Shown in pieces: positions 7,999 through 16,874 of a stretch of DNA of 64,000 bases (position 1 is its first letter; every line of letters starts with the position of its first letter). Source of the stretch: Chloroflexota bacterium (GTDB lineage: Bacteria > Chloroflexota > Anaerolineae > Aggregatilineales > Phototrophicaceae); NCBI GenBank assembly GCA_026706395.1, contig JAPOYU010000063.1:1-64000 (forward strand), in the 5' to 3' direction. A model generated the notes under the pieces. The model searched no databases. It saw nothing but the letters and a program-made list of their open reading frames with translations, and was not told the DNA's origin. The position numbers and the translations under genes are program-made.

Positions 7999-10900
7999 TC
8001 AGGCTTCTTCAATTTCCAATCCATATTCTCGTGTCAGCCGCAAACGACTCGGGCTATTCGGCACATCAAAGCAATCGCCGTCAAAAATCATCGGACGCGC
8101 GTAGCGCAATGCCGGCTTCTTCGCCCATCTTCCATGCTCGGGCAAAGCTTCGAGCGCCGGCTTGACTGACGCCTTGCGGATGGTGACTTTGTAGCTTAGC
8201 AAGGTTGCGATGTCGTCCTTACTTGGAACGCGCTCCACCATCTCCCGCAACGACGCGTCGACTAGACAGATTACATCAACGCCGGGTCGAATATCGCGCG
8301 TGGCTACATGATGTTCTTCATCGTCCGGCAGCGATGCTTGCCTGCGACCGATCAGCCGCTCGTCCCCCGGCGCGCCGATACGATATTGCCCGCCCCGAAA
8401 GGCGCTATTCGCATCATTCAGCCCCAGCTCATCGCGCGCCGCCCGCAGCGCATCCGCATACTGCTCGCCAATTCCATCAACCTCAACGTCCCCGCTATAC
8501 ACAAAATCCATCAGCGCGTCGACATCATCCGGCGTCCGCAGCGCCGTCATATCCCGCAGTTTCAGCCAAGTCTTCAATAGGAAGAAGCGTTGGTAAATCA
8601 CCTCATCAACACCGAAGCTTAGCAACCCGCCCTCGCCGATATCCGGTTCTCTCCACAGCAGTGTCGGCTGCCCCAAATGCGCCGGGCGATCGGCGCGCTC
8701 ATGCCGATGCAAGCGACCGACGCGCTGAATCAGCAGGTCAATCGGGGCGGTGCGGCTGATCATCAGGTCGAAGTCGAGGTCCAAGCTTTGCTCGATGATT
8801 TGCGTGGAGACCAGGATAGCCCTTTCTGGGCGCTCCCCGGCTTCTTTTCCAAAGGCATCCAACACCTGTTCCTCGATTTGACCTCGCCAAGCCGGCGGGA
8901 AACGCGCGTGGAAGAGCCAAACATCCTTTGCAGCGATACCCTCCACCTCGCGTAGATTACGCGCCAGTGTGATGGATTCGTCCACTGTATTGCACACGAT
9001 GGCGATGCAGCCGCCTTGCTGGTATCTAGGCAGAATCGTGTGCAGAAGGCTGTCATCGTCCCCTGGTATAGTCTCAATCGCTATCGAGCGCGCCTCCGGC
9101 TGGGGCAGTGGATGGGCTGCCACGCTACCGTCCTGTGCAACCACCGTCATACGTGGATATCGCGTATCAAGGACGCCATCAGGGTTCTCTGCGCCGACAG
9201 CCTGCAGGAGCGCCCGACGGTTCTCTCGCGCCAAGGTGGCGGAAAGAAGGATCATCGGCGTATCCAATGCCTGCAGCCAGCCCAGCAGCCGTTCGATGAT
9301 GACATTCATATAGCTGTCATAACTGTGAATTTCGTCGAAGATCACGACTTTCTGACTCAGCCCGTATTGGCGGATGAAATGATGCCGCGCTTGCAAGACG
9401 CTCAACATCGCCTGGTCTATCGTGCCCACGCCGTGGGACGCCAGCAGCGCGCGCTTGCGAGTCTGGAACCAGTCCTCCGAGGTCACGCCGCTTTCGTCGC
9501 CTTCGCGCTGTGGTCTGGTCTTCATCTGCTGATAGAGCAGCTGCTGTTCCGCCCCGGCATGAACCAGATGCAGATTAACATTGTCGTTTGGATAGCGCGT
9601 TTCCAGATACTTGACGAAGCGGTCAAACATCTGATTGCTCGTCGCCTGCGTCGGCATGGCGATGTAACTGCCGCTCAGGTTGTGACGGTTGATCAGCAAG
9701 TCCGCGACATGCAACGCCAGCTCGGTCTTGCCGCCACCAGTCGGGTACTCGACAAGTACCAAGCGCGGCGTTTGCTGCAGCGGGCCTAGTGCTGCTATGC
9801 CCGCGCTCTGCAGATCATTGGGCGCGAAAGAAAAGACAGATTTGAAGTCCGGCTCGCGTTGGTCGGGCTGCCAGCTGACAAAACCCAATTCGCTTAAGGC
9901 TTCCTGCGCACGCTCCCGGCTATGCTCAAGATACTCGCCCAGGTCGACCGGGCGCTCTTCGAAGGAGAAAAACGTGCTGTCCGAGCCGATCCAGTCGCAG
10001 ACCGACACGAAGCCCGAAACAACGGCGGCAAAAGCATTGAAGTCCTGCGCGGCCTCCGGCAGAGCGATTTCCGGCGCGCCCAGGACCGCTTCAAGCTCGC
10101 GGCAAATCTCGTCTTGCAGCTCTTGCCACGGCGCTTTTCCGGCTGACACCGTGGCTTTATCAATCTCGTCGGTCGTGATCCAATCGCCGTGATGGCCGCC
10201 GATCACCGCCGCCAGCTGTCCGGCGGGCATGACGTCGATACCTTTGCTCCGCAGCCAGCGCTTGAGTACGACTGCCGACAGGATGCCGTGATCGTCGTCC
10301 AGTTTTCGCTTGTCACGCAGGCGCACATCAGCCTGACACAGCGCATCGTACAGATCGCGGGCTTTCTTCTGAAACCCCGGCGCAGCTTTGCCGATATCGT
10401 GCAGCCCCGCTAACAGCGCCATTCGCTGCCGCGCTGAACCCGCGTCCAATCCGAGCAACTTTTGCAGCCAGGCTTTCTGTCCTTGACCCAGAGCCAAATC
10501 CCACATGCACTCGGCGACGGCCGCTACATCCAGCAAGTGATAGAGCAGCAGGTGGATCTGCGTGGTTTCAGCCTTTGGCTTGCCCCTCGGTTCGCGCTTC
10601 GCCCACAGGCGATAAACGAGTGAGTGCTGATTTGCGCCCGCCTCCAGCCCGAGACCGTATTGCCGCGCTTGACGCAACACGCCGCGCATCAGGCGCTGAC
10701 GCAACTCCGGTGGTTCTTCCACCACCACGCCCGAACCCCAACTGCGTATCCAGGGAACCATCTCCTGCGGCGCTGCTACTTTGACGCTGAAGACGACATA
10801 ATCATTGGCATCAATGTGCATCCGTTGCGTAGGATGCCAGATGCTCTCCAGCAGGCGATCATAATAACGCGGTTCAAAGCGCAACACAACCTGCACAGGC

Positions 10901-11607
10901 TCGCCCTCGCTGCTCCACACACCCCAGGACTGCCTGTAATGCGCCTGAAATCGCGCTAGATCGATTGTTTCAAAATTCTCGTCGGACAGGCGAACATCTT
11001 GAATGCGATCCAGTTTTAGGCTGAGACTGGTGAAATCTTTCCCATCGCGGCTGCCTTCACACAGCACATAGTACCCATCTGACAAGGGATTACTGACGAA
11101 GCGATAAGGCCGAATGCACCAGCGAGATGGTTCCGAACGATTTGGAGGATGATAATCGACCAGAACTTCTCTCCGTTGCCTCTTGGCTTGCACGAGCGTA
11201 GTAAACGCGCGCGCCGTATCTGCATGACTCTGCTTGTAGCGAAAACGCTCCTGCAATTCACCTGCCTGGTGAGGATGCAGTCTGTAACTCAGTTTGTTGA
11301 TTAACGAACGCACGATCGGTGATTGCGCCGTGTGAGTGGTCAGCGCTCGTTCCAATGCCAAAAAAAGGAATTCGCCCTCTTCACTCGTCAGCTTCAGATT
11401 GACGAAATAGTCCTCATGGACATGATAGCGCTGCCCATCTCGATAGATCGGGACTCCCATATCTTCAATGATCCCGATGTATTTATGAGCGGCGCTGGCG
11501 CTAATCTGGTATTTGTCTACGATCTCGCCCCGGCTAATTCCGTGCGGCGCATTGGCCAGATCATGCATGATGTCAAAAACTGTCTTAATGGTCTCGCGTA
11601 ATGCCAT
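7999..11607 (-). CDS. cas3: WYL-domain regulator fused to Cas3 helicase-nuclease
   Basis: A protein of about 1202 residues. Residues 1-330 form a winged-helix/HTH (ISRGEIVDKYQISASAAHKYI) plus WYL module (RPYRFVSNPLSDGYYVLCEG), as in ligand-sensing CRISPR-associated transcription factors. After that comes an HD nuclease (LHDIGKAAPGF near 404; GGHHGDW) and an SF2 helicase: Walker A YPTGGGKTEL near 620, DEIH near 754, SAT near 788 and the motif VI region QRVGRLHRHE near 962. Cas3 unwinds and degrades targets marked by Cascade. The frame is open to 11790, but ATG 11607 is preceded by AGGAG and gives the normal HTH start. Such a single-chain WYL-Cas3 is unusual. It is the first gene of the locus. 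Confidence 0.93.
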   Translation of the reverse strand: MALRETIKTVFDIMHDLANAPHGISRGEIVDKYQISASAAHKYIGIIEDMGVPIYRDGQRYHVHEDYFVNLKLTSEEGEFLFLALERALTTHTAQSPIVRSLINKLSYRLHPHQAGELQERFRYKQSHADTARAFTTLVQAKRQRREVLVDYHPPNRSEPSRWCIRPYRFVSNPLSDGYYVLCEGSRDGKDFTSLSLKLDRIQDVRLSDENFETIDLARFQAHYRQSWGVWSSEGEPVQVVLRFEPRYYDRLLESIWHPTQRMHIDANDYVVFSVKVAAPQEMVPWIRSWGSGVVVEEPPELRQRLMRGVLRQARQYGLGLEAGANQHSLVYRLWAKREPRGKPKAETTQIHLLLYHLLDVAAVAECMWDLALGQGQKAWLQKLLGLDAGSARQRMALLAGLHDIGKAAPGFQKKARDLYDALCQADVRLRDKRKLDDDHGILSAVVLKRWLRSKGIDVMPAGQLAAVIGGHHGDWITTDEIDKATVSAGKAPWQELQDEICRELEAVLGAPEIALPEAAQDFNAFAAVVSGFVSVCDWIGSDSTFFSFEERPVDLGEYLEHSRERAQEALSELGFVSWQPDQREPDFKSVFSFAPNDLQSAGIAALGPLQQTPRLVLVEYPTGGGKTELALHVADLLINRHNLSGSYIAMPTQATSNQMFDRFVKYLETRYPNDNVNLHLVHAGAEQQLLYQQMKTRPQREGDESGVTSEDWFQTRKRALLASHGVGTIDQAMLSVLQARHHFIRQYGLSQKVVIFDEIHSYDSYMNVIIERLLGWLQALDTPMILLSATLARENRRALLQAVGAENPDGVLDTRYPRMTVVAQDGSVAAHPLPQPEARSIAIETIPGDDDSLLHTILPRYQQGGCIAIVCNTVDESITLARNLREVEGIAAKDVWLFHARFPPAWRGQIEEQVLDAFGKEAGERPERAILVSTQIIEQSLDLDFDLMISRTAPIDLLIQRVGRLHRHERADRPAHLGQPTLLWREPDIGEGGLLSFGVDEVIYQRFFLLKTWLKLRDMTALRTPDDVDALMDFVYSGDVEVDGIGEQYADALRAARDELGLNDANSAFRGGQYRIGAPGDERLIGRRQASLPDDEEHHVATRDIRPGVDVICLVDASLREMVERVPSKDDIATLLSYKVTIRKASVKPALEALPEHGRWAKKPALRYARPMIFDGDCFDVPNSPSRLRLTREYGLEIEEA

Positions 11608-11697
11608 ATGACTCTTCACTCCTACATCATAAATGTGGCGACGCGCGGAGCGTAAACAATTCGCTTGAGAAACTATTGTTACATTAAGAATATGGCC

Positions 11698-11735
11698 TGC
11701 AGAGGCAACTAATACCCGCGGAAATCGCCTCTGCA
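11698..11735. promoter_or_regulatory. Inverted repeat upstream of WYL-cas3, candidate operator
   Basis: TGCAGAGGC (11698-11706) and GCCTCTGCA (11727-11735) form perfect 9-bp arms around 20 nt. They lie about 90 bp upstream of the WYL-cas3 start in an A+T-richer intergenic stretch (11608-11875) that holds no gene. WYL regulators often bind inverted repeats in their own promoters, so this is a good candidate for autoregulation; it could also be a terminator-like stem for the parA operon reading toward it. Confidence 0.45.
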
Positions 11736-11875
11736 TGAGTGACATATTGGTAAAGTGAACTGGCGCTTTGATTTGTACGTCAAAGCTCAAATCTAATATA
11801 AGGCTGAATACCTCAAATAACTGTTATCAGATCACTCCATTCACCTTGATAACAACCATTTCGATGTCTTCCCGC

Positions 11876-12205
11876 TCAGTCCTCCGCCGTTATCGCCGCC
11901 AGACCTTCCTCGGCGGTGGCGCCCTGTGCAGGGACCTGAGGCTGGATTCTCGACACTTCTAGATCATCGGGCATCGTATCGAACTGGTTGAGTCCAGCTT
12001 CAATGATCGCCTCACAGAAATCAGGCCGGCTGATACGACTGCCATTCGCTTTCAGCTTGAAGTAGGCGCTATCTAAGCGGTCGCGCAGCTCAGGCTGCAA
12101 ATATAGCGTGACAGCTTTGCGTGGAATAGCGGGCTGATCGTCACTAGCGGACCGCCGCAAGCGACGCCCCAGGATCGCGAGACTCTCCTTTGTGTGCTTA
12201 CTCAT
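11876..12205 (-). CDS. Small ribbon-helix-helix-like partner of ParA
   Basis: A 109-residue protein whose middle reads AVTLYLQPELRDRLDSAYFKLK followed by SRPDFCEAIIEAGL. That is the pattern of a ribbon-helix-helix fold (short beta strand, then two helices). The N-terminus is basic and the C-terminal tail is acidic. It overlaps parA by 4 nt (ATGA). Small RHH proteins in this position act as the centromere-binding ParB/ParG component and as repressor of the par operon. I infer this role from position and predicted fold. Confidence 0.65.
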   Translation of the reverse strand: MSKHTKESLAILGRRLRRSASDDQPAIPRKAVTLYLQPELRDRLDSAYFKLKANGSRISRPDFCEAIIEAGLNQFDTMPDDLEVSRIQPQVPAQGATAEEGLAAITAED

Positions 12206-13011
12206 GACACCTCCTCTGCCGTGCGGCGAATCACAAACTCAGCGAGCGCGAGGTAATCTTCCTGGCTCTCTCGCTGTGCCTTCTTCCGATAACTCCCACC
12301 GGGCACATAACTGAAAATCGAGTGGCCAGCATTCCGCGCATCCTCGATCAGCGTCTGCCGCTTGCGCAGTACGGGCGCCAGCAACTGCGGAGCGTTCTCT
12401 TTTAGGGCGTTCATGAATGCCTGCTGGTCAGCTTGTTGCTCAAAGCCGACCGGCACCACACCCACAATGTCGATATCCACCTCGAAGACTTCGCGCAGAG
12501 TATTGATCTGCCCCATCAGGTTGTTGATCGATCCGCGATAGCTCCGGTGCATCCGCGCTGGGATCAGGACGCGCCGGCAAGCGAGCAAGGCGTTGTCCGT
12601 CACCACGTTCAGCGCTGGGGGGCAATCGACCAGGATATAGTCGTAGGCCGTCTCAATGCGCTGAAAAACCCTGGCCAGCCGTCGCTCTCGGTTACGCTGA
12701 CCTATCAGGGACTGCTCCGCCAGGTACATCTGCATATTGCCCGGGATCACATCGAATTCATCGTTTGGGGCCCGTCGAATCAGTGGATTGGGATCCGATT
12801 TCAAATCCAGTAGCAAGCTCAAGATGCTATCGCCATCAGCGCCATAGACATCCCGCTTGAACCCGATGCCGCTACTGAGATCCGCCTGGCCATCCAAATC
12901 CAGTACCAGCACCCGTTTGCCCAGCACCGCCAGAGCACCCGCCAAGTGAATCGTCACCGGCGTTTTGCCCGTTCCGCCCTTCTGATTCAGAATCGCCAAA
13001 GCGATTGTCAT
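12202..13011 (-). CDS. parA: ParA-type partition ATPase
   Basis: A 269-residue P-loop ATPase of the MinD/ParA family. Seen are the deviant Walker A KGGTGKTPV near residue 11, the A' region VLVLDLDGQADLSSGIG and Walker B YILVDCPPAL. ParA ATPases pattern over the nucleoid and drag partition complexes to daughter cells. The final residue of Walker A (P instead of the usual T) and GQAD instead of PQ in A' are small departures. It leads an operon with the RHH partner, and the upstream repeat at 13374-13428 may be the site they act on. It is the best sign that this DNA is or was a plasmid or similar element. Confidence 0.9.
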   Translation of the reverse strand: MTIALAILNQKGGTGKTPVTIHLAGALAVLGKRVLVLDLDGQADLSSGIGFKRDVYGADGDSILSLLLDLKSDPNPLIRRAPNDEFDVIPGNMQMYLAEQSLIGQRNRERRLARVFQRIETAYDYILVDCPPALNVVTDNALLACRRVLIPARMHRSYRGSINNLMGQINTLREVFEVDIDIVGVVPVGFEQQADQQAFMNALKENAPQLLAPVLRKRQTLIEDARNAGHSIFSYVPGGSYRKKAQRESQEDYLALAEFVIRRTAEEVS

Positions 13012-14347
13012 CGCTAGCTCACCCGTCCCCTATTACGATGCGACACTGCCATCCTCCCATAATATTAGTTTCGTATTCCAATACTCGCACAGAAAATGAG
13101 GGCAGATTAGTTCTTATCGCGTGCACGGTGACCGGTCAGACGAACCCAGGTAGAGGTCCGCTGTGATTTCCACACCGCTCTCCGGAAGACGCTGCTGAAT
13201 CACTAGCCTATATCAACGCCGACGAACAGCCTACGCCATCATCCGGCTTTCAAATGTGTTTTCGCATCTTGGTTTTTCTTCTACGCCAGGTACTGCAACT
13301 GAGCCTTTGTCAGTCCCGAAGAATGATCGCTCCGCCGTATTCAATACCACACTTAGCGTAATATGATCATAGTCTAATAGTTTCATAGGCTAGTGAAGGC
13401 AGGCTCTCATAGTCTATGAAACTACTAGCTACTTGGTGATGAACCGTTGGGAAAGGCCAGCGTTTCGCTCGCACTCTCGCCATGACCGTGCTGGATCGCA
13501 ACCGGGACGTTGGAAAGACGGGGGTCCATTCTACACATCGTTGTCCGTACTTTGCGAGGCACTCATCAATGCTTAGGCTGGCTCCAGCTGGCGACGAAGT
13601 TCATCGTCATGCTACGTCAACGCGCCAAAGTCCGAGGCCTCTCAGATTGCACGATTCGTGATTCCGTCGTAGCATTCAAGGGTACATAAAAGCAAAAAGC
13701 CTTGCTTCTTGGTCAGGGCAGGCTTCTTCGCTAAGAGATATCTTGAACACGTTGTGGCGGGAACCGCATCGTGCTCTTAGTTGTAAAGGTATGCCATCAT
13801 GGTACCCCATAGTTTGTGTTGTGCCAAGTCCAAAACACGGGAATTCCTGAAATTCGCCAGATCTTTCCCATGGCGTCGGTTTCCTGCCAGATCAGCACCG
13901 GATGCAATGGTAATGTCATTGCCATCTCAGTTACGGCTTTGGACAATCGCAATCAGAGGTGTGCCGCTGTACAACCTTACCGTGGTCCAGATTGCGGAGC
14001 ACAGGAAAGCGAACAGGGCAAGAACCTGGCATTTGCTGCCGGTGGAGCCGTACAGCCACTTCAGAACGCATTTGCATGAATCAATGTCCCAGTTTAATCT
14101 TCGTAAGTAGGGCAGCATGATGTTGCTCACGCGGTCAAAAAACCCGACGCCGCTCATGCAAGCGGCGTCCATCGACGTACGCGAAATGTTCGTGCTTTCC
14201 TTGACGACTATCGTGGCATTTTCTGCCAAAAGTGCTAGCGCGGGCGGACTCCCGCCAGGTATGCCGACGGTCGGGCCGAGAATTCGCTGGGGACGCAACC
14301 CCGGCAAACACTCTCGTCAAAGTTCACCTATACACCAGGACTGAACA
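13012..14347. other. 1.3-kb region without a convincing gene
   Basis: Between parA and the primase I find no ORF with convincing protein features in either direction. It holds the 19-bp-arm inverted repeat at 13374-13428 and, at 13063-13076, a related ATTAGTTTCGTATT copy of the arm core. It is the most likely place for a partition site or replication origin, by position only; no iteron series or DnaA box set was recognised. Confidence 0.5.
13374..13428. repeat. Long imperfect inverted repeat upstream of parA
   Basis: CTAATAGTTTCATAGGCTA at 13374-13392 pairs with the reverse complement of 13410-13428, agreeing at 17 of 19 positions, with 17 nt between. A third, diverged copy of the arm core is at 13063-13076 close to the parA start. 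Repeats of this kind beside parA are typical centromere (parS/parC) or operator sites. Confidence 0.6.
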
Positions 14348-16636
14348 ATGACTACTCAGAATACTAATGGCAAAAGGACGTTTCCGCCATCTTCCGTTGA
14401 AGACCATCCCCAATGGCGCGCATACCTTGCTAAGCGCCACGTTCTCGAAGCAGCCGTCGCCGCCGGCGCCTGGGTCGAGCACAGCGACTACTACGGGCGA
14501 CATTGCCTGGTCTGGCAGGAAAAACGCCGAGACGGCAGCCGCGGCGCGAGACGCCGCCGCTTCATCAATCCGCCGGTTATCAATGGCAAGGAGATGGGCA
14601 AATCCATCTGGTTCTCCGGCGAGAAAACAAACGAGCCCTTCCACTCCGTCGGCACGCTGGACGACTTGAAGGCTGCAATCGCCCGCAGCGGCGGGATCAT
14701 CTATATCGTCGAGGGCGAGATTGACGTCTGGTCGATGCGCACCCTCGGATTCCCCAACACCGTCGGCATTTACGGCATCAGCCTTATCCCGAAAGATATC
14801 GCTTCCATTCTGGATGAGCTGGAGGTCGCCAAGGCCATCTACTTGGCGGACAACGACAAAGCCGGCGAGCGGGGCGCCTCAAAGCTGGCGACTCTGCTTC
14901 TTCAATCGGCTTGGACGGGCAAGGCGGAATACCGCAAGATCACAGGTCCAGGCGTACCGGAGAAGGGCGATGCCAATGATCTGCTCTGCCACCACTATCC
15001 GGATATAGCGGCTGCCCGAGCCGCCCTGGGTGCGCTGCGCCCCTTTGAACCCGACAAAGAGCCGAAGGCCACGCGCAAATCATTCCCCCCAACCGACTAC
15101 AACGGCAGCGGCTGGGATGCTGTCAACCAAGCCATCACCGATGAACTGGGTCTCATCGCCTCGGATTTCAAACCCGGCGGGTACACCAGGAAGAATTTCC
15201 ACTGCCTCAATCCACAGCACGAAGACAGAAACGCAAGCGCCGGCTGGAGCAGAGACGGGAGCTATAAATGTTTTGTTTGCGGCAAAATCGACAGCTGGCA
15301 GGTCGCCGAGTGGCTGAACATAGACTGGCGCGCCTTGCGCTGGCCCCGTCCACAGCCGCAGATCGCCTCGTCGACAGCCATTGACCTGAATGCTGCCCCG
15401 CAGGCAGATACGGAGACAGCGCCATTATCTTTCGAGCAAGCGCCGGATTCCTGGCTGAGGCTGCTCACCAAGTTCCACAAGCCGACTGAGGCGCCCCTGT
15501 TCCTCTACGCCTTGCGTTTCTGCCAATCCGGTCCCCTGGCGGGGGGCTTCACCCGAGACGAATTCATCCATGGCGCGCGTCCGCTCGGCTGCAACTTGCA
15601 GGAAGAAACCATCAAGAAATTCTTCAAGAACGAGGTCTTTGCAGACGACGATCATGCCATTTTCGCAAAAGTTGACCCTGGGAACGGCGCCACCATCAGG
15701 AAGTGCAAGTTCCGCCTGCGAGACCTGGATGATATCTGGCGCCGGCTAATGCAGGGCATACGGTACCGCGTCTACGAAAAGACCTTCCAGGGGCATGATG
15801 ATATCCTGATCGAGTTCAAGGTCTTTGCTGAAGCCCTGACAGGGTCAGAATTTGCGAAAACGCTGCAGGCAGCCCTGGAACCGCTCTACCGGAAGCAAGA
15901 ACAGCGCTTCGCAAGCCTCAAATATAACTGCGAGCGGAAGACCGCCGCTTATGAAGCCGAACTGGAGGATTTGTACACGACGCCGCTGCCGGATTGGAGC
16001 ATCGAGAAGCCCTGCGAGCTGCCGGCCATGCTGGCCCGCGGCATCTACGACGCCGAGCCGGAAGACCGCAGCAAGCGCGAGTGGGCGCGGCTGCTGGGGA
16101 TCAGCAGAAGCAACGTGGACGCCGTCCTGGGACGCGCCGGCATCCAGCGCACGGCCTATATCATCAAGGAAGACGTGAATTCCCAACCCGAAGCCTGGGA
16201 CCGGGCGAGTGAGCTGGGCGCCAAGATAATCGCTGTCGACGTAGGTGGCGCGCATGAGCCCTATGACGCAGCCATGGATATCCGGCCAAGGACCTCACTG
16301 ATCTTTCAGCCTACGGCCCGTCACGAAATCGTCTCCGACGAAAAGCAGAAAATCAAAGCGCCAGCGAAATCAAGCGCTGCGCCAGCCAGGGAAAGCGCGC
16401 GGCGGCGCGCCGGCAACATGAGAAAGCCCGGCAACTGGACCAGGAGCAGCTGGGACCCGCAATTCATCTATTGGGAGCTGGTCAAGGCCTGTTGTCTGCT
16501 ACATGGCTACGTCGTAAGAGACGGCATCGGCATCTACGATCCGGACACAGGCGAGGTCTGGACCAATCCAACTTTGGACGAACTGGTCGGGATCATCACG
16601 GGATCGCCTCCCGCTGCCAAACCGGACCCGGGCTAA
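14348..16636 (+). CDS. Toprim/zinc-finger primase-like protein
   Basis: A 762-residue protein. A Toprim domain comes first: VEGEIDVWSM near 120 with the conserved Glu, and ADNDKAGERGA near 166 with the DxD pair. Then comes a primase-type zinc finger at about 282-308 (C-x4-H ... CFVCG). In standard DnaG the zinc finger precedes Toprim, so the order here is reversed. A later segment (REWARLLGISRSNVDAVLGRAG, near 580-600) looks like an HTH. The C-terminal part is unrecognised. Likely a replication primase or RepA-like protein of the element. ATG 14348 has no strong ribosome site. It precedes the ParB-like gene on the same strand. Confidence 0.7.
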   Translation: MTTQNTNGKRTFPPSSVEDHPQWRAYLAKRHVLEAAVAAGAWVEHSDYYGRHCLVWQEKRRDGSRGARRRRFINPPVINGKEMGKSIWFSGEKTNEPFHSVGTLDDLKAAIARSGGIIYIVEGEIDVWSMRTLGFPNTVGIYGISLIPKDIASILDELEVAKAIYLADNDKAGERGASKLATLLLQSAWTGKAEYRKITGPGVPEKGDANDLLCHHYPDIAAARAALGALRPFEPDKEPKATRKSFPPTDYNGSGWDAVNQAITDELGLIASDFKPGGYTRKNFHCLNPQHEDRNASAGWSRDGSYKCFVCGKIDSWQVAEWLNIDWRALRWPRPQPQIASSTAIDLNAAPQADTETAPLSFEQAPDSWLRLLTKFHKPTEAPLFLYALRFCQSGPLAGGFTRDEFIHGARPLGCNLQEETIKKFFKNEVFADDDHAIFAKVDPGNGATIRKCKFRLRDLDDIWRRLMQGIRYRVYEKTFQGHDDILIEFKVFAEALTGSEFAKTLQAALEPLYRKQEQRFASLKYNCERKTAAYEAELEDLYTTPLPDWSIEKPCELPAMLARGIYDAEPEDRSKREWARLLGISRSNVDAVLGRAGIQRTAYIIKEDVNSQPEAWDRASELGAKIIAVDVGGAHEPYDAAMDIRPRTSLIFQPTARHEIVSDEKQKIKAPAKSSAAPARESARRRAGNMRKPGNWTRSSWDPQFIYWELVKACCLLHGYVVRDGIGIYDPDTGEVWTNPTLDELVGIITGSPPAAKPDPG

Positions 16637-16874
16637 CGGACAGCGCCGCCGCAAAGATTTCCGCATTTCTTGACATAGAGGTTTGATATCAGGGTCAACT
16701 TCTTCCAAGGCGCCCCAAGCGTTGCGATCGCCTTCATAAGCCCCCGGTTTTCACGCGCCGCAGTGTTTCCTCAAGATATGGCTCAGTATCGCCTTCGCGT
16801 CTATGCTTGATCGTGCTTTGGCCATTGCAGCTGAGCTGTTTGCCGCAATTTTGCGATCATGCGACAATTCTCGT

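Noticed and set aside
13147..13160. GGTAGAGGTC matches positions 3-12 of the mini-CRISPR spacer near parA
   Set aside because: The first two seed bases mismatch and the flank is not AAG, so a chance match is more likely.
13816..14344. Open frames between parA and the primase
   Set aside because: Weak protein character, no family and no good ribosome site; left as non-coding.
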